Below are positions 1 through 11,135 of a DNA stretch of 64,000 nt, piece by piece. This DNA is from Eurosta solidaginis (Eukaryota; Arthropoda; Insecta; Diptera; Tephritidae): contig NC_090319.1 of NCBI RefSeq assembly GCF_040869045.1, positions 364,019,739 to 364,083,738 on the forward strand, in the 5' to 3' direction. Position 1 is the stretch's first letter, and every line of letters starts with the position of its first letter. Under the pieces are notes generated by a model that saw only the letters and a list, made by a program, of their open reading frames with translations, had not been told where the DNA came from and made no database searches. The translations under genes and the position numbers were made by a program.

Positions 1-244
1 AAGAAAACGAAAACACTGAATATCAAAATTGCTTAAAAAAATATATGCACGAAGATAAACAAGCTATGCTTTTAAAATAAAATGGCGTGAATACCAAGTA
101 CTCACGAAGTTAGATGTGCAAACATACAGGTGTTTTTAAGCTAACTAGAGCTCGCCCAGGGGTTGAAGTTGAACAACAACAAGGTAACTTTACAAGAAAC
201 ACATATTTTTTGGCTTTGTGGGATGAGCTTTGTCGGCTTCTTAT
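1..244. other. AT-rich sequence, nothing recognised
   Basis: No coding signal, RNA gene or clear repeat is visible before the jockey-like 3' end begins. Short open frames here are uninformative. Confidence 0.5.
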
Positions 245-800
245 GGGTTGTTGTTGTGTTAACAGTGTTTCGCCCCATTCAATGGGGTCGACCACTCACA
301 AATTGGCATCAAATTCCTCTAACGAGTGTTCAAGTAAACTGGCAGTTTCAGTAGGGGCGGACCATATGGAGACTGGTGTTAGAAGCATAGGTTCCATATT
401 ACATTTGAAAAGATGGCTGATGTCATATGAGACACATCGCATGCAGGACATACATTACGTATGTCGGGGTTGATTAACATGTTCCAGTATCCAGATCGAA
501 AATGACCAGGAGTGACTCGTCTCTCCCTGTGCTTTCTTCCTCTCTAAGGAATGCTGTTGTATATTGATACCGATTATGTGTGGCTTTGCCTAGGGTCTAG
601 GCTTTTGCTTGTCTGGATCAAACGGATGTGTTGGCAGGTGCCCCATTTCATCATAGTGCCTAGGGAGATGTTCCCTTAGCCCCCGTGGAGGCGATGCTAA
701 ATCAAGCAGTTGCTTGATGGGGTGTCCTGGTTTGTGACAGTTAACTGCCTTTTCAGCATTTCGTTGTGCTCTTTAATGTTGAGCTCTTTGGTCTCACTGT
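245..800 (-). mobile_element. jockey-like non-LTR retrotransposon, decayed 3' end
   Basis: On the minus strand this matches, block by block, the 3' end of the better preserved jockey-like copy at 57605-59832. Shared landmarks are the segment reading PPRGLREHLPRHY, the zinc-knuckle region around 430-470, and a terminal ACAACAACA-type tail next to GGGGCGAAACACTG at about 245-275. Only the extreme C-terminal coding region and 3' tail remain. Several stops and frameshifts make it non-functional. No target-site duplication was found, and the 5' end fades out near 800. Confidence 0.7.
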
Positions 801-844
801 GTATGTAGGTGGTATTTATGGGTAATAAGGGACATCCCAAAGTT

Positions 845-1310
845 CTTATGGGTAACAACCGACACCGAAAAGTTATTGTTTTATTATCGGTTTCTTATTG
901 AGAGTAAGTTATTATCATCCAGTTTTCGATTTGTTATGAGCTTGCTACCGATTTGTTATCAGTTTGTAATGGTATTTTAATTGGTTTAAAAACGACTTGT
1001 TTTCGATGGGTTACACATGTGTCATCGATTTTATATTGAAATTCTATTGGTATCTGTTTCATAAAAATGAGATGAGTTAACAAATTGATAGCATTAAGAC
1101 GCATACCACGCCAATAATAGATTGCTAACTTTCCGATAACAAATGTATAAATTTCCAAAAAAAAATTGGTATCACTTTGAAAGCATATCGAAAACTGATC
1201 CGTTATTAATCGATAATTTTTTGATAACAACTCGTTAACTTTTCGATAGCACTCCTATAAAGAAATCTATAGCATTTTGAATAAAGTTAACACATCGGTA
1301 AATTTCGACA
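845..1310. repeat. degenerate TTATCGA minisatellite, block 1
   Basis: The stretch is built from diverged half-units of about 11 bp of the type TTATCGATTTG and TTATCGAAAAG, on either strand, giving a loose 22-bp period. Equivalent blocks occur near 18.5, 26.3, 28.8, 49.2 and 49.6 kb. An open frame on the minus strand here is a product of the periodicity and not a gene. Confidence 0.6.
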
Positions 1311-1464
1311 ACAAAGCGATCGCCTATTAAAAATCGATTAAAATTTTTGCTTATTTATGTTATATTTTTTAATGTATTTTATTTATTTTTTCAATTTTAT
1401 TTTAAAATTTTTTGTTTGGTATCATTTTAATTTATTTATTTCAATTTAATATTAATTAATATAA

Positions 1465-1945
1465 TGTAACGAATTTTGTGAAATTCCTCTTATTCCAAAT
1501 ATTATGCTAACGTTCGAATGCTGAACTGTTGAATAAATAACTCCAATATTCAATAATACAAAAATGGTCTTTATTAGACTACTTTGAAAGTACTTCACAA
1601 TAACACTTAACTTCACAACCAATAGCGTGCTTAAACCAAACAGATTACTGACTACACAGCTTTCGCTGCTTTTATACTCTCTGTTGCCTCGTTCACCCAT
1701 TTCTCTTAAGGTCTAGTAATTTCGTGAACTTTATGCTTGTTTACCAGCTATACTCATGTATATTTGTAGTTTGTGTCTATATGCGTGTGTATATGTGAGT
1801 AGTACTTCGGCTGATGATGACATGTGTTTGTGAGTATCTCTCTGCTACCTTGTATGTATGTGTGTACATGATTTGTTTATGTACACACTGCTTAGTATCG
1901 GCTTAATGAAGGTAGTATCGCTTAGTGATCATAATATTCGTCACA
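1465..1945 (-). mobile_element. probable solo LTR of an LTR retrotransposon
   Basis: Read on the minus strand, the segment starts TGTGACGAAT and ends TTCGTTACA, the TG...CA form expected of an LTR. It contains a TATA-like AGAGTATAAA (plus 1671-1680) followed about 100 bp later by an AATAAAGACC-type polyadenylation signal (1566-1575). Flanks carry a matching 4-bp ATAA duplication (1461-1464 and 1946-1949). No internal coding region or second LTR is adjacent, so this is most simply a solo LTR left by recombination. Family assignment is uncertain. BEL/Pao is a guess based on the terminal sequence and short duplication. A related, more decayed fragment lies at 5850-6130. Confidence 0.6.
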
Positions 1946-1949
1946 ATAA

Positions 1950-2250
1950 TATACCTTAATTTTATTATATTTTATTAAATTAAATTCTTATTTTATTCTA
2001 TTTTATATTATTTAAATTTGTTTTTATTATTTAAATTTAATTTTATTTTGAATTAATTTAATTTTGAATTTTTATATTTTAATTTATTTTTTTGTTTTAA
2101 TTTTATCTGTTATATTTATTAAATTTTTATCATTTTGTTTTATTTTAATTAATTTAATTTTTTCCATTTTTTATTTCATTTTATTTTATTAATTTTATTT
2201 TATTTTATTTTATTTTTTTATTTTATTCAATTTTATTTCATATTTCCTTT
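1950..2250. repeat. TTTTA-rich low-complexity tract
   Basis: Almost pure A/T with repeated TTTTA and ATTTTATTTTA words; no gene content. It directly abuts the solo LTR and may represent its AT-rich target. Confidence 0.75.
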
Positions 2251-2461
2251 TGTCAAGGGGCATTATTTCGTTTCTAGAAAGGTAATAAGGCCCACAGATT
2301 TTATTTTCTAAAGCTCTTGGTCGTTATTTCCCAGTGCGTTAGTGCACTGAATCCAGGTTGGTTCCCCAGAACTGATGAGATAAAGAAATAAGAAAATACT
2401 TTCAGATTGTTAGATGACTCAAAAAAACAACTCAAAATATATAATAATGATTCCAACACTC

Positions 2462-2541
2462 GCGGTTTGTTTTAAGAATTACAACGGAAATATTTGCATA
2501 TCTGTGCTATTTTGGGTATCATCTTCGGAGAAGTTCGGGAA
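2462..2541. repeat. 80-bp direct repeat, copy 1
   Basis: Starts GCGGTTTGTTTTAAG and ends GAAGTTCGGGAA. It matches 3520-3599 with two differences that I can see. The duplicated block ends at the point where the TTTCGGGA-type repeat continues in copy 2. Confidence 0.85.
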
Positions 2542-2598
2542 CTCGTAACATTCAAGCCATTCGATCAATTGCCATTTTGCAATAGGTAAACAACCCTT

Positions 2599-2878
2599 AA
2601 ATTAATTATTACAATTAAAACGCAGCGGCTGCGCTGGCTAGGCCATGTTATGCGAATGAAAGATGATGCTCCGGCCAAGAAAGTGTTTCTATCGGAACCC
2701 GCCTATGGAAGCAGAGGTAGAGGGCGGCCCCCACTCCGTTGGAAGGACCAGGTGGAAAACGATTTAAACTCCCTTGGTGTGACCAATTGACGCCGGTTGG
2801 CGGAGCGAAGGAGTGACTGGCGCGCCTTGTTCGACGGCCATAACCGTTTAGACGGTTAAGCGCCAATTAAGTAAGTAA
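2599..2878 (+). mobile_element. RTE-like non-LTR retrotransposon, short 3' fragment with 13-bp duplication
   Basis: The insertion is bounded by GTAAACAACCCTT at 2586-2598 and 2879-2891, a 13-bp target-site duplication. The element ends in a (TAAG)n-like tail (about 2866-2880). About 22 AT-rich bases (2599-2620) precede recognisable coding sequence, as expected of a severely 5'-truncated copy made by target-primed reverse transcription. The tail repeat and the C-terminal coding signature suggest an RTE-type element or a relative. Confidence 0.75.
2623..2859 (+). pseudogene. C-terminus of a retrotransposon RT polyprotein, broken
   Basis: A 79-codon frame ends in TAA at 2857-2859. It begins QRLRWLGHVMRM and contains RGRGRPPLRWKDQVE, a signature of the C-terminal tail of endonuclease-RT retrotransposon proteins. 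One in-frame TGA at the codon following GVTN replaces what is probably tryptophan. The RT catalytic domain itself is absent. Function is lost; only the family resemblance and the retained frame are informative. Confidence 0.7.
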
Positions 2879-2891
2879 GTAAACAACCCTT

Positions 2892-3519
2892 TTATAAATT
2901 TACTAGAAAATACCTCATCACATTAACCCTGAATGTAATCACACAACAACAAATACATATCAATTTACCTCAATAAAACCTTACAAATCATTATGTGTTC
3001 CCATTTTCACAGTTATTTCCTCATTCACTTTACTCTTGACAGGTTTGAACAGGCATTTAGTAACCCTCAATTATTTCTTAGCAATTTGCTTCTAACTTCC
3101 CCTGTAAGTAAATGCTGGTAAATTTTACAATGGAATTAAACAATTTATTTACTTAAATGAAACCACAAGCAAACAAAGCGCAAATGATGTAAACAAATTA
3201 GGGTTATGACTGACTAAATTGTAAAACCACAAATATGCCGTTTGTGATTTGCAAAATACCAACAAAGTGTGACCCCAAACTTCCGGCATTGGATATCAAA
3301 TACTCTTGAGTTGACAACAGTGCAGAGGAAAATATGCGCGTATGTTAGCATGAACTTAAGAAATACTTAAGAAATACTGAGTTTAAACATTTTAATGTAA
3401 AAATTCTTTTAAAATACTCTTTTATTTGAAGGATAAACAGGTATTTAATTTCGATGCTCGCGGGTATATTCTGAGATATCTAACCCTCCGTGTCATATCC
3501 GGCATGTTGTTACGATTTT
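2892..3519. other. AT-rich spacer, nothing recognised
   Basis: No coding signal, terminal repeats or RNA gene seen. It lies between the two copies of the 80-bp direct repeat. Confidence 0.5.
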
Positions 3520-3599
3520 GCGGATTGTTTTAAGAATTACAATGGAAATATTTGCATATCTGTGCTATTTTGGGTATCATCTTCGGAGAAGTTCGGGAA
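3520..3599. repeat. 80-bp direct repeat, copy 2
   Basis: Near-identical to 2462-2541. It leads without a break into the TTTCGGGA periodic region, so this is probably the original location and 2462-2541 the duplicate. Confidence 0.85.
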
Positions 3600-5015
3600 T
3601 ATTTGCGGAATAATTTCGGAACTGTGTTGAGGACTATTTCTGGGTTATTTTCAGAATCTTCTAGAGATTATTACGGGATTGTTAGAAGATCTTTTTGGAA
3701 CTTCTTGTATAAAATTTCGAAATAATTTTGGAAATGTTTCCACAATACTTTCGGAGAGTTTTCTGTATTGATTTAGGTATATTTCAGGATGGGTTTGCTT
3801 TCGAAATAATTTCGGGGTTTTAAATATATTTTCAAGACTTAGGTGCTCTTAAAATAATATGCCTAATAGATCCGTCAAGACGATTAGCTATCTGTGAACC
3901 AAGATTCATCGAAGAAGGTCATGCGCGATTGAGTCATAAAGGCTAATCTGGGCATCCTTATGGTTTTCTGATCATTTCTAGGCTGTTTGTGTGTTATTTC
4001 AATGCTTTCTGTAAGTCGTCTTGGGTCTATTTATGGTTCACTAGGGGGACTGTTTGGGATAATTTTTGGAGCATTTGGAGATAACTTTCGAGTTGTTTTT
4101 GGAATTATATGGGGCCTGGTTTTGGGATACTATTTAGGCATTTTTTCTAAGTTTTTTCACGAGATCGTTTCTGGGTTGTCTTCAGAATCATTTCGGGACC
4201 AATTTAAGGTCCGGCTTTTCAGAGCACCTTTTAACCTTACCACAAGAGTTCAACCCTACCACTTCGGTCGCTTAAGCTAAAACGAAAAAAAAAAAATTAT
4301 GTTATCAAACAAAGTGCCAAGGTAAAACTGGAGTTTAAATTCGCAATGAAAAACCGAACCTTGGACTACTTTAGGACTTTTTATGTGCTGTCAAGGGATC
4401 CCTTTCGGACTTTCCCAAGATTTTTTGGGCTTTTCCAGTACTGTTTTGGGATTGTGATCCAGATGTTCTCGGGACAGTCTCGAATCAATTTCTTGGTTGT
4501 TCTCGTTATAATTGCCGTTACTAAATCTTGACTGTTGAGATTATCTTCGTACAGTTTCGAGATTATGTTGGACTATTTCAGATCATTTCGGGAATGTCTT
4601 CAGGGCCATTTCGAGGGTGTTTTGGAATCGTGTCGGAAAAATTGCTAAGGGATATTTTTAAAGTTTCGCCTTGTCATTTCGCGATTGTTTTCGAAACTTT
4701 ACTATTTAGGGATCTTTTAGGGATCGTAAAAAAGTATTTCAGGGGATTACTGGACCGAACTTTTTCAAGAAATCCATTATATCCTTGTTCCGATGAATCA
4801 CGACATGAAATATTGGAAGAAAACTCAGCCTAAAATAACTTCGGAGGCTATTGCGCCTTGTATTTATATACTTCTTTATGGATAATTCCGGGCCTACCTC
4901 CGGACTTTTTCGAAATTGAGTGCGCAGTAATGTCAGTATCTTTTTGGAATTGTTTTAAGATTTATTTCTGGATTGTCTCGGAACTGTTTGCAGGAACATA
5001 TCGTATTTTCTTCGT
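3600..5015. repeat. degenerate ~15-bp TTTCGGGATT periodic repeat
   Basis: Words such as TTTCGGGATTGTT, TTTCGGAACT and TTTTGGGATT recur roughly every 15 bp through the block, with heavy divergence. Because 15 is a multiple of three, the repeat opens long plus-strand frames (3987-4280, 4346-4531, 4528-4833) rich in Phe-Gly/Phe-Arg at five-residue intervals. I regard these as artefacts. A second block of the same type lies at 49375-49530. Confidence 0.65.
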
Positions 5016-5845
5016 GCCGACTAGGCCACGGGTATAGGCGCGTTCAAAAATATGTGGCTTTTTACTTAATCCATAACATATATAATTTATAAATAAAAGA
5101 TACTTTACTTTTTTACAGTTTCTTCAGTCAAAATTTCATTTCTATATAAATTTTGCACCTAAATAACAACAGAACATAACATCATTTACTGCTTCCTCTA
5201 AGTGATCTTCATTAAATTTTGCAAAAAAGAAAACAGCAAAAATTAAGCAATCAAAGAAAAATATATAAGCTTATTTTTTTATTGAGTATCATAAATAAAC
5301 ATTTAACACTTCTACGAAGGTCAAACATTCTTTACGACCGCACATTCCATTTGCGGTTAGTTAAAGGTTTGTAGAGAAATCGACGTGAGAAGTCGAAAAA
5401 AAGGTCAAACAATGCCGAAATATTATCGAAGCATTCAAAAATTATGCCATAAAAAACCATACTCTTAAGATCCTACAATTGGCGTTTATTCCTAACGCAT
5501 TGAAATTGCTATAAACAAGAAAATTTGTGCATAAAAATATAGAATGCATGTAGGTAGATATCTAAGTATATTTTGCTGTAAACATGTAAGAATTCTTAAA
5601 AATTTATGGTTTATTGACGAATAACCTACAAAACCTATTCTGCTTTTTTTATAACCATCGAAAGTCGTAAACTAAATTGATGCATGCACAAATTATGTAC
5701 ATATGTAGGTACATATGTGGACGTAAATTTGTATAAGTCCATAATATTTCTCCATGTACAAACATATACATGTACTAGTTTTGTTAGGTCAAGTCATCAA
5801 GCATTTTATGATAAAGGGTGGCGTTTGAAATTTTATATTGGTGCG
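5016..5845. other. AT-rich sequence, nothing recognised
   Basis: No gene or repeat could be supported. It contains scattered ATGTAC/GTACAT words, typical of fly non-coding DNA. Confidence 0.45.
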
Positions 5846-5849
5846 ATTT

Positions 5850-6130
5850 TCAGGAATTCTCGAATATTATCTGCTTTCTGTTATCGTTCGAATCACTAAA
5901 CTGTCAAGTAAATAGACTCCACTCTGCAGAATAATCAAATGTTCTTTGTTGTGCTGTAAATATTAGTACAATTGAAATCTGTTGCGTTCTTCACTAACAA
6001 CTCCTTAACATCAAACTTCCTAATCGTCACTTGAACTGCATCGCTTTATTACTCGCAGCTGCCTCGTACGCCCATTTCTCCCAGCGTCTAGACTTTTCGC
6101 GAACAGCCTTCTCGATTATTTGCTTTTCTA
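5850..6130 (-). mobile_element. decayed LTR fragment related to the solo LTR at 1465-1945
   Basis: Collinear with the inner part of the solo LTR. Shared landmarks in the same order are GTTCGAAT, an ACTGT...AATA...CTCCA segment, CTTTATTA, CTGCCTCGT(A/T)C(G/A)CCCATTTCTC, and GTCTAG followed by TTCG(C/T)GAAC. Identity is low, so it is either an old copy or a sister family. Neither terminus is clear. Confidence 0.45.
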
Positions 6131-6780
6131 ATTCTCTAATCTTCTGCATCGCATATTCCCTGTTGTCTCTATGTATATGAAGTCTGCGCTCTTTCCTAAC
6201 GAGTATATGTGTGTAATGTCGGCCACGCTCTTAAGTGCCCTATTCATGATTGCGTCGCTTTTTGTTGTCTCATCTGCTAATATTGCTGTTACGGTTGTGC
6301 AGCATTCATTTACTAGTGGCATAGTGACGTGTCTAAACTGCTTATATTTCCAAAGTTGCCGCGAAAGTCTTATTTGGGGTCCCGAAATGATGCCCCGCAC
6401 CATTCCCGAATGAATTCGAAATAGCCATCGTAGCTGTCCCGAAATTGTTCCACTAGGAATACATTAAAACCAATAAAACAGCACATAAGTGACAATAAAT
6501 GCTTCAGTGAGAAAAGGAGAGTTTTGATAATTTATAGACATGTGACTAACTGAAAACGGCCCTCAGGGATGGTGAAAGCATCCCTTGGATTTATAAAGGT
6601 TCAAGATCAACTAAATAATAACTATTTCCAGGCAATGATAGACACACAAAAAATATAAGGAAAGGAAAAAATTTGCCTGTGGGGGCTTTAGATCATTCAG
6701 AGAATTTAACTGTCATATGCAATATCAGACCAACATGAATGGAGACTTAATCTTAATTTACCTTTTGGCTTTAGGAACTA
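6131..6780. other. no gene recognised
   Basis: Overlapping frames of 80-91 codons exist on both strands at 6128-6413, but neither shows a recognisable motif. They may be internal sequence of the adjacent LTR element. Confidence 0.35.
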
Positions 6781-6784
6781 TGCC

Positions 6785-6995
6785 TTTAGGCATGAAGTAC
6801 ATATGGGCACGGTCGTTTGGATGTGTAGAAAGCTCACAAAGAGAGACGATATATATATTTTGACAGACGGTCCTAAAATGCCTTGCAAAGTGGATACAGG
6901 AGTCTTTGCAATACTCCCGTCCACGTCATTAACTATGTGTCTTCTGGACATAGCAAGTATGTAAAAAATAACCGCCGCAGTTACAAGTGGATATC
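6785..6995 (+). pseudogene. possible RNase H fragment of a non-LTR retrotransposon
   Basis: A short plus-strand frame reads DDIYILTDGPKMPCKVDTG from about 6844, then stops at 6961-6963. This resembles the first catalytic block of retrotransposon RNase H domains (TDGSK, with one Asp ligand) preceded by the usual acidic DD(I/V) lead-in. Nothing comparable to the remaining RNase H blocks could be followed downstream. The call rests on one motif. Confidence 0.35.
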
Positions 6996-9425
6996 GGGTT
7001 AATTACGATAGCATCAGTTCCGGTTGATCTGTGTAAGGAGTAGGCCATGAATTTGGCGAATCAACATAACTTTCTCTAATTTCACTGTGCATGATTCATC
7101 AATCGCCTTTCACTTTTTTTGTGATGGTTACAATAAGTGAAAGTCTATCCTGTCGAGTTTCTTGAAGCATGTGACGATTTTACACAGAAATTGGATCTTT
7201 AAGTGAGACATTCGGATTTGTTTCGGTACTCAGCAGGTACAGGTCCTTCGGTATATACAGGATGGATGGGATTGGAGCAATATGTCAACTGTAGTCTCAC
7301 GATGGAGCATCTATAATGAGACTCTTGAGCACACTGTAGAACCAAAATAAAGTTTCTTGGAAAATCCCTTTTCATTGAGCCTCTTAGAGTTAAAGGGATG
7401 CTTTAGGCTTGGGAAGCTTCTAAAATATATATGAAATGAAAAAGAGAGGACCCTTTCCTCTTGTGTATTCATCATACATATTTTCAGCTTTATTCACGAT
7501 ACGCCATATCAAAATAGCACATTGAAGCTAATTGCAGTCAAGGCGCAACACCAAAGAACTAATCAGAAGAGTACAGCTCTCAGATATAGAAGCGGCAGTG
7601 TTTGCAAAGAGTATATAATTATTTTATAAAATAAGTCTTGGTTTGTAATCGCGGCTATTCCATTTGGTCGTCGAACAAACTTCTTTTAGGTACCACTATG
7701 GATCCATTCAGTTTATGTGACCGTTTTTTGTTTTGCTCTGCACGGTTCGCAAGGCCCTTACATACACTGAATATGCCGAACGTGTTCCAACCTTCCCACC
7801 ATCCAACAGCCACCCTGTAAAGGTACACTGCTGTATACAAATAAGTACCATACATCAACAAAACATCAACACATCAAATCATGATGTCACGAAACCGAGC
7901 AACTTCTATTTAGATGTAGTCGTTAGAAAGTCGTCAAAGTTTTCCGCTAATTAGGTGGTAAATTGTGGTGACTAAGTAACGTATCCCATGTATATAAATT
8001 AGTATGTGTGCGCTTGATTATTAACACATATGCACCGTTAAACGACTCTAACACATTTAACAAACAAGCTCTTGTTTAATAAGTTGCGTTATCAACTCAA
8101 GCATACTTTTAGGCGTTTAAGCTGTCAAAAACATGTGGGTAGCACGCACAGGTGATGCATATTTCGTAATAAATACTCTCTGATGTATTTGCTGGCTGTT
8201 GAACTTCGTAGCAAATCTTACACAAGGGAGTCGAGCGTTAAGATGAGCAAAGCAATTCCATGCGGGCATACACATTTTACTCATCTGGGGCAAGACATTT
8301 GGTTTACTGTAAGTACACGCACGCAGCTGTTGATATTTCCGCTTAAGTTGACATCGTAGATGCTACATATGTAAGCAGTGAGAAACAATTTTCGTATATT
8401 CGTTTTTGTTTTTCTATAACAAATCAACAATGTTGTAAACATGCATAAATGCTATTTGCAATCTCTTAACTTTACCTTGTTGCTTCATCTAAGCTGTTTT
8501 CCTGCGCTCGCCCCTCTACTCGCCGGCGCTTGCTCACTTTCGATATTTGCGCTGGAAGCATTGAATTGTACCGGAATTTTCATAAAATGTAACAAAAGTT
8601 GTAAAACTTTTTTCCTTTGGTTTCACTTGTAGCGCTCTGTGGCACCTACACAATTTCATAGTATGTGCTATTTTCTTTTGTATGGCTAAAGTGGCATGCA
8701 TCTTCTTCTTCTATGTATTTAGTCACATTCTCTGTGTAACTTACAATATTTGTCACACGCTTTCGTTTACTTTCACCCATATTTACTTACCGTTCTTCAA
8801 CTCAATTTATGTTTGCGCTTAAGAAATTTATGACTACATAGCAATCATCATCATCATACAAATATACAAAATTATGTCGCGCTTTAGCAAAGGGATGCTG
8901 CAGATAGCAAAAAGGGAGAAGAAGAAGATAACGAAGAAAAAATATCAGCATTATATTCTTCTGCTGACATTGGTTAAGGGTGTCGAAATGTCGATGGATG
9001 TTTTTGCACCAAGAGATAAGAAGATTTTGTATCGTTCACTCACAGCTTTTAAGAAGAAAACTTTATGCTAGCAAATAATGATGATAAGCTCCACAAAATA
9101 TTTTACGTTCATTGTGCCACTTTGTGGCATTGCAACAAAGTAATCTACTTAACAAAAAGGGTTCCAAAATTATGAATAAATTATTGTGATATATAATTCA
9201 CGAAAAATTCTTAACTTCGAATGGGCGTTGAAACGTAATGCGTAATAATATAAGACACACTGATAATATAGGAGGGTTATATAATTTATTTTGAAACCTG
9301 GAAAAAATGTGACAAGGTGAATGAGGTGGTACTAACAATGGCATGTTCGTCATCATATACGCGTATGATTCGCTTTCGCGCAGTAGCATAGAATCAGGCG
9401 CATAGTTACGAAATTCTCACCTGAA
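6996..9425. other. gene-free AT-rich sequence
   Basis: I see no supported gene, RNA gene or terminal repeats. Open frames of 60-73 codons (7638-7954, 8441-8632, 8874-9071, 9198-9389) lack motifs, coding bias or conserved-looking starts. Confidence 0.45.
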
Positions 9426-9429
9426 TCTG

Positions 9430-9730
9430 CCGATATCTCTCAAAAATTAGTTTTTCTGGATAGACATACCTGGGCATCTACTGCCGGGTTGACCGTCTAC
9501 TCGGAGAAGAAGGATATGGTTTTGTTTACTAAGAGGTATAAGCCCCAAATTGGACTAGGTCGCAGCTGGAATGGGTAACCCTGCAGGAGAAACCTTGTTG
9601 AAAATATCTAGGAATAATTCTAGAAAGTACTTTGTAGCGAAAGCTTAACGTTGAAGAGGGTGTAAAAAACGGCCGGCCGAACTTTGTGCACGTAAAACAA
9701 TGATGGGTTGTACATGGAAGAGATATACGC
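9430..9730 (+). pseudogene. RT fragment of the same family as the element at 23796-25657
   Basis: With frameshifts, the plus strand reads WASTAGLTVYSEKKDMVLFTKR, then blocks equivalent to LQEKPC, KYLGII and KLNVEE, and finally MMGCTW. The better preserved copy at 24.5-25.6 kb has the same blocks in the same order (WASNVGLKVNAEKMDMVLFT, KYLGIILDSKLSW, KLNVEERVKKA, RMLGCTWG). This is the region just after the RT catalytic YADD. About 270 bp survive, with no catalytic residues retained. Confidence 0.7.
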
Positions 9731-9800
9731 CGCCGATATAGGCCGCCGCCGCCGCCGAATGTCAAAAATATCGGCGCAGCGGCGGCGTCCGGCGCGTTAT
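9724..9800. repeat. GC-rich (GCC)n inverted-repeat island
   Basis: In otherwise AT-rich DNA this stretch is nearly all GCC/GGC triplets, with CGCCGATAT (9731-9739) mirrored by ATATCGGCG (9768-9776) around a (GCC)5-like core. It could fold back on itself. It immediately follows the RT fragment. Confidence 0.7.
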
Positions 9801-10755
9801 TATTTTCTAAGTCTGTCTGTCTAAGACTGTTTAGACCCTTTACTGCTCATGTCGAAAACTGGTCGGATATGGTGGAAAGTGGTATCAACGAATGCGCATC
9901 ACTGCCAGTTATAAGAAATTAATTGCGAAATTTAACTCTTTCTAACTGTTCAAGAGTTATTTAAAAAACAAGCGCATTGACCACGTTATTAAAACTAAGC
10001 ACTAAAAGAAAAGTTATATAATTTTATATGCTCACTTTGCATATTTTTTTTCAAAAAACCCAAGGCGAACATGTTTTCAAATTGTCCTCAAGTTTTTAAA
10101 AAAAGCAAATTGCCCAAAAAAGGTGCCGATTTAAAAAAAAAATGATATTGCGATTGGCTGAAAGAATAAGCGAAATCCGAGATGCAAAATCCTTTAGTAG
10201 GTTCTAGGGGCATAAACACTCCTTTGAAATTATTTTTACCTCATACTTAAGTTGAGAATATATGTACGTATAAGAAGGGTTTGAAAAATCAATTGGGCTT
10301 GCATTCAAACTTCTGTTGCTTATTTGATTTTCACACATCATCATCAACACCCAAGTCTCCGGGTTTGACGTTTCCTAAAGTTAGCGGCCCTATCACCTAC
10401 ACGTTACGGTTCCTTTTACAATTGTGAATACCTAGGCACATATATTTACCAGGTGAGGCTTTGTCCTTCGCAAGAACACTCAAAGTGGTGAAGCAAAAGC
10501 TTTCCCAATAGTCGAACTAATGACCCTAACATAGTGGGCACGAATAAATGGCGTGGTGTATAGAATTAAGAAATACGGCCGTACAAGAACCAGAGTGATG
10601 GTGGTTCATTTAAAAATATCATTTAAAACCACTGATGTATTTGATCAATGCGATCAGAATTACGAGGATAGCAATGTGATGGAAAAATATTGTAAAAATA
10701 AAATTATTCAGTTTTTGAAACTTTATTATTGAATAAAAAAGCGATTTCGCCCATT
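9801..10755. other. AT-rich sequence, nothing recognised
   Basis: No coding or structural feature could be supported. Confidence 0.45.
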
Positions 10756-10756
10756 A

Positions 10757-11135
10757 TTTATATTTATTATTTATAAATAAAAATAAATGTAAGGCGCGAT
10801 AACCTCCGAAGAGATCTAAGGCCGAGCTTCTCTTCCAATTTGCGTCGTGCTTCTCTTGCTTTTCCCTACAAATTGGCTGGACGGGACCTACATGTTTTAT
10901 GCCGACTCCGAACGGCATCTGCAAGGCAGATGAGTTTTCACTGAGAGCTTTTCATGGCAGAAATACAATCGGAGCGCTTGCCAAACACTGCCGAGGGGCG
11001 ACCCCGCTTAGAAAAATTTTCTTCTAATTGAAAAACCTTATTTCTAAAATTTTGATGTTGCTTTGCCCGGGGTGCGAACCCAGGGCATACGGTGTGGTAG
11101 GCGGAGCACGCTACCATCACACCACGGTGGCCGTC
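10757..11135 (-). mobile_element. tRNA-derived SINE, copy A (full length)
   Basis: On the minus strand the element starts with a tRNA-like head, GGTGTGATGGTAGCGTGC, containing an A-box-like TGGTAGCGTGC. A B-box-like GGTTCGCACCC lies at plus 11070-11080, so an internal RNA polymerase III promoter is inferred. A conserved tRNA-unrelated body follows, then an ATTT/ATTTATA-rich 3' tail (about 10757-10792). It encodes no protein and would need a LINE's enzymes to move. Two more copies in this window (11777-12000 and the split copy at 23598-25840) confirm a dispersed family. I recall very similar SINEs in tephritid flies, unverified here. Confidence 0.85.

Noticed and set aside
3987..4833. Three consecutive plus-strand open frames of 61-101 codons
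   Set aside because: Their Phe/Gly/Arg periodicity every five residues comes directly from the 15-bp DNA repeat; no independent coding evidence.
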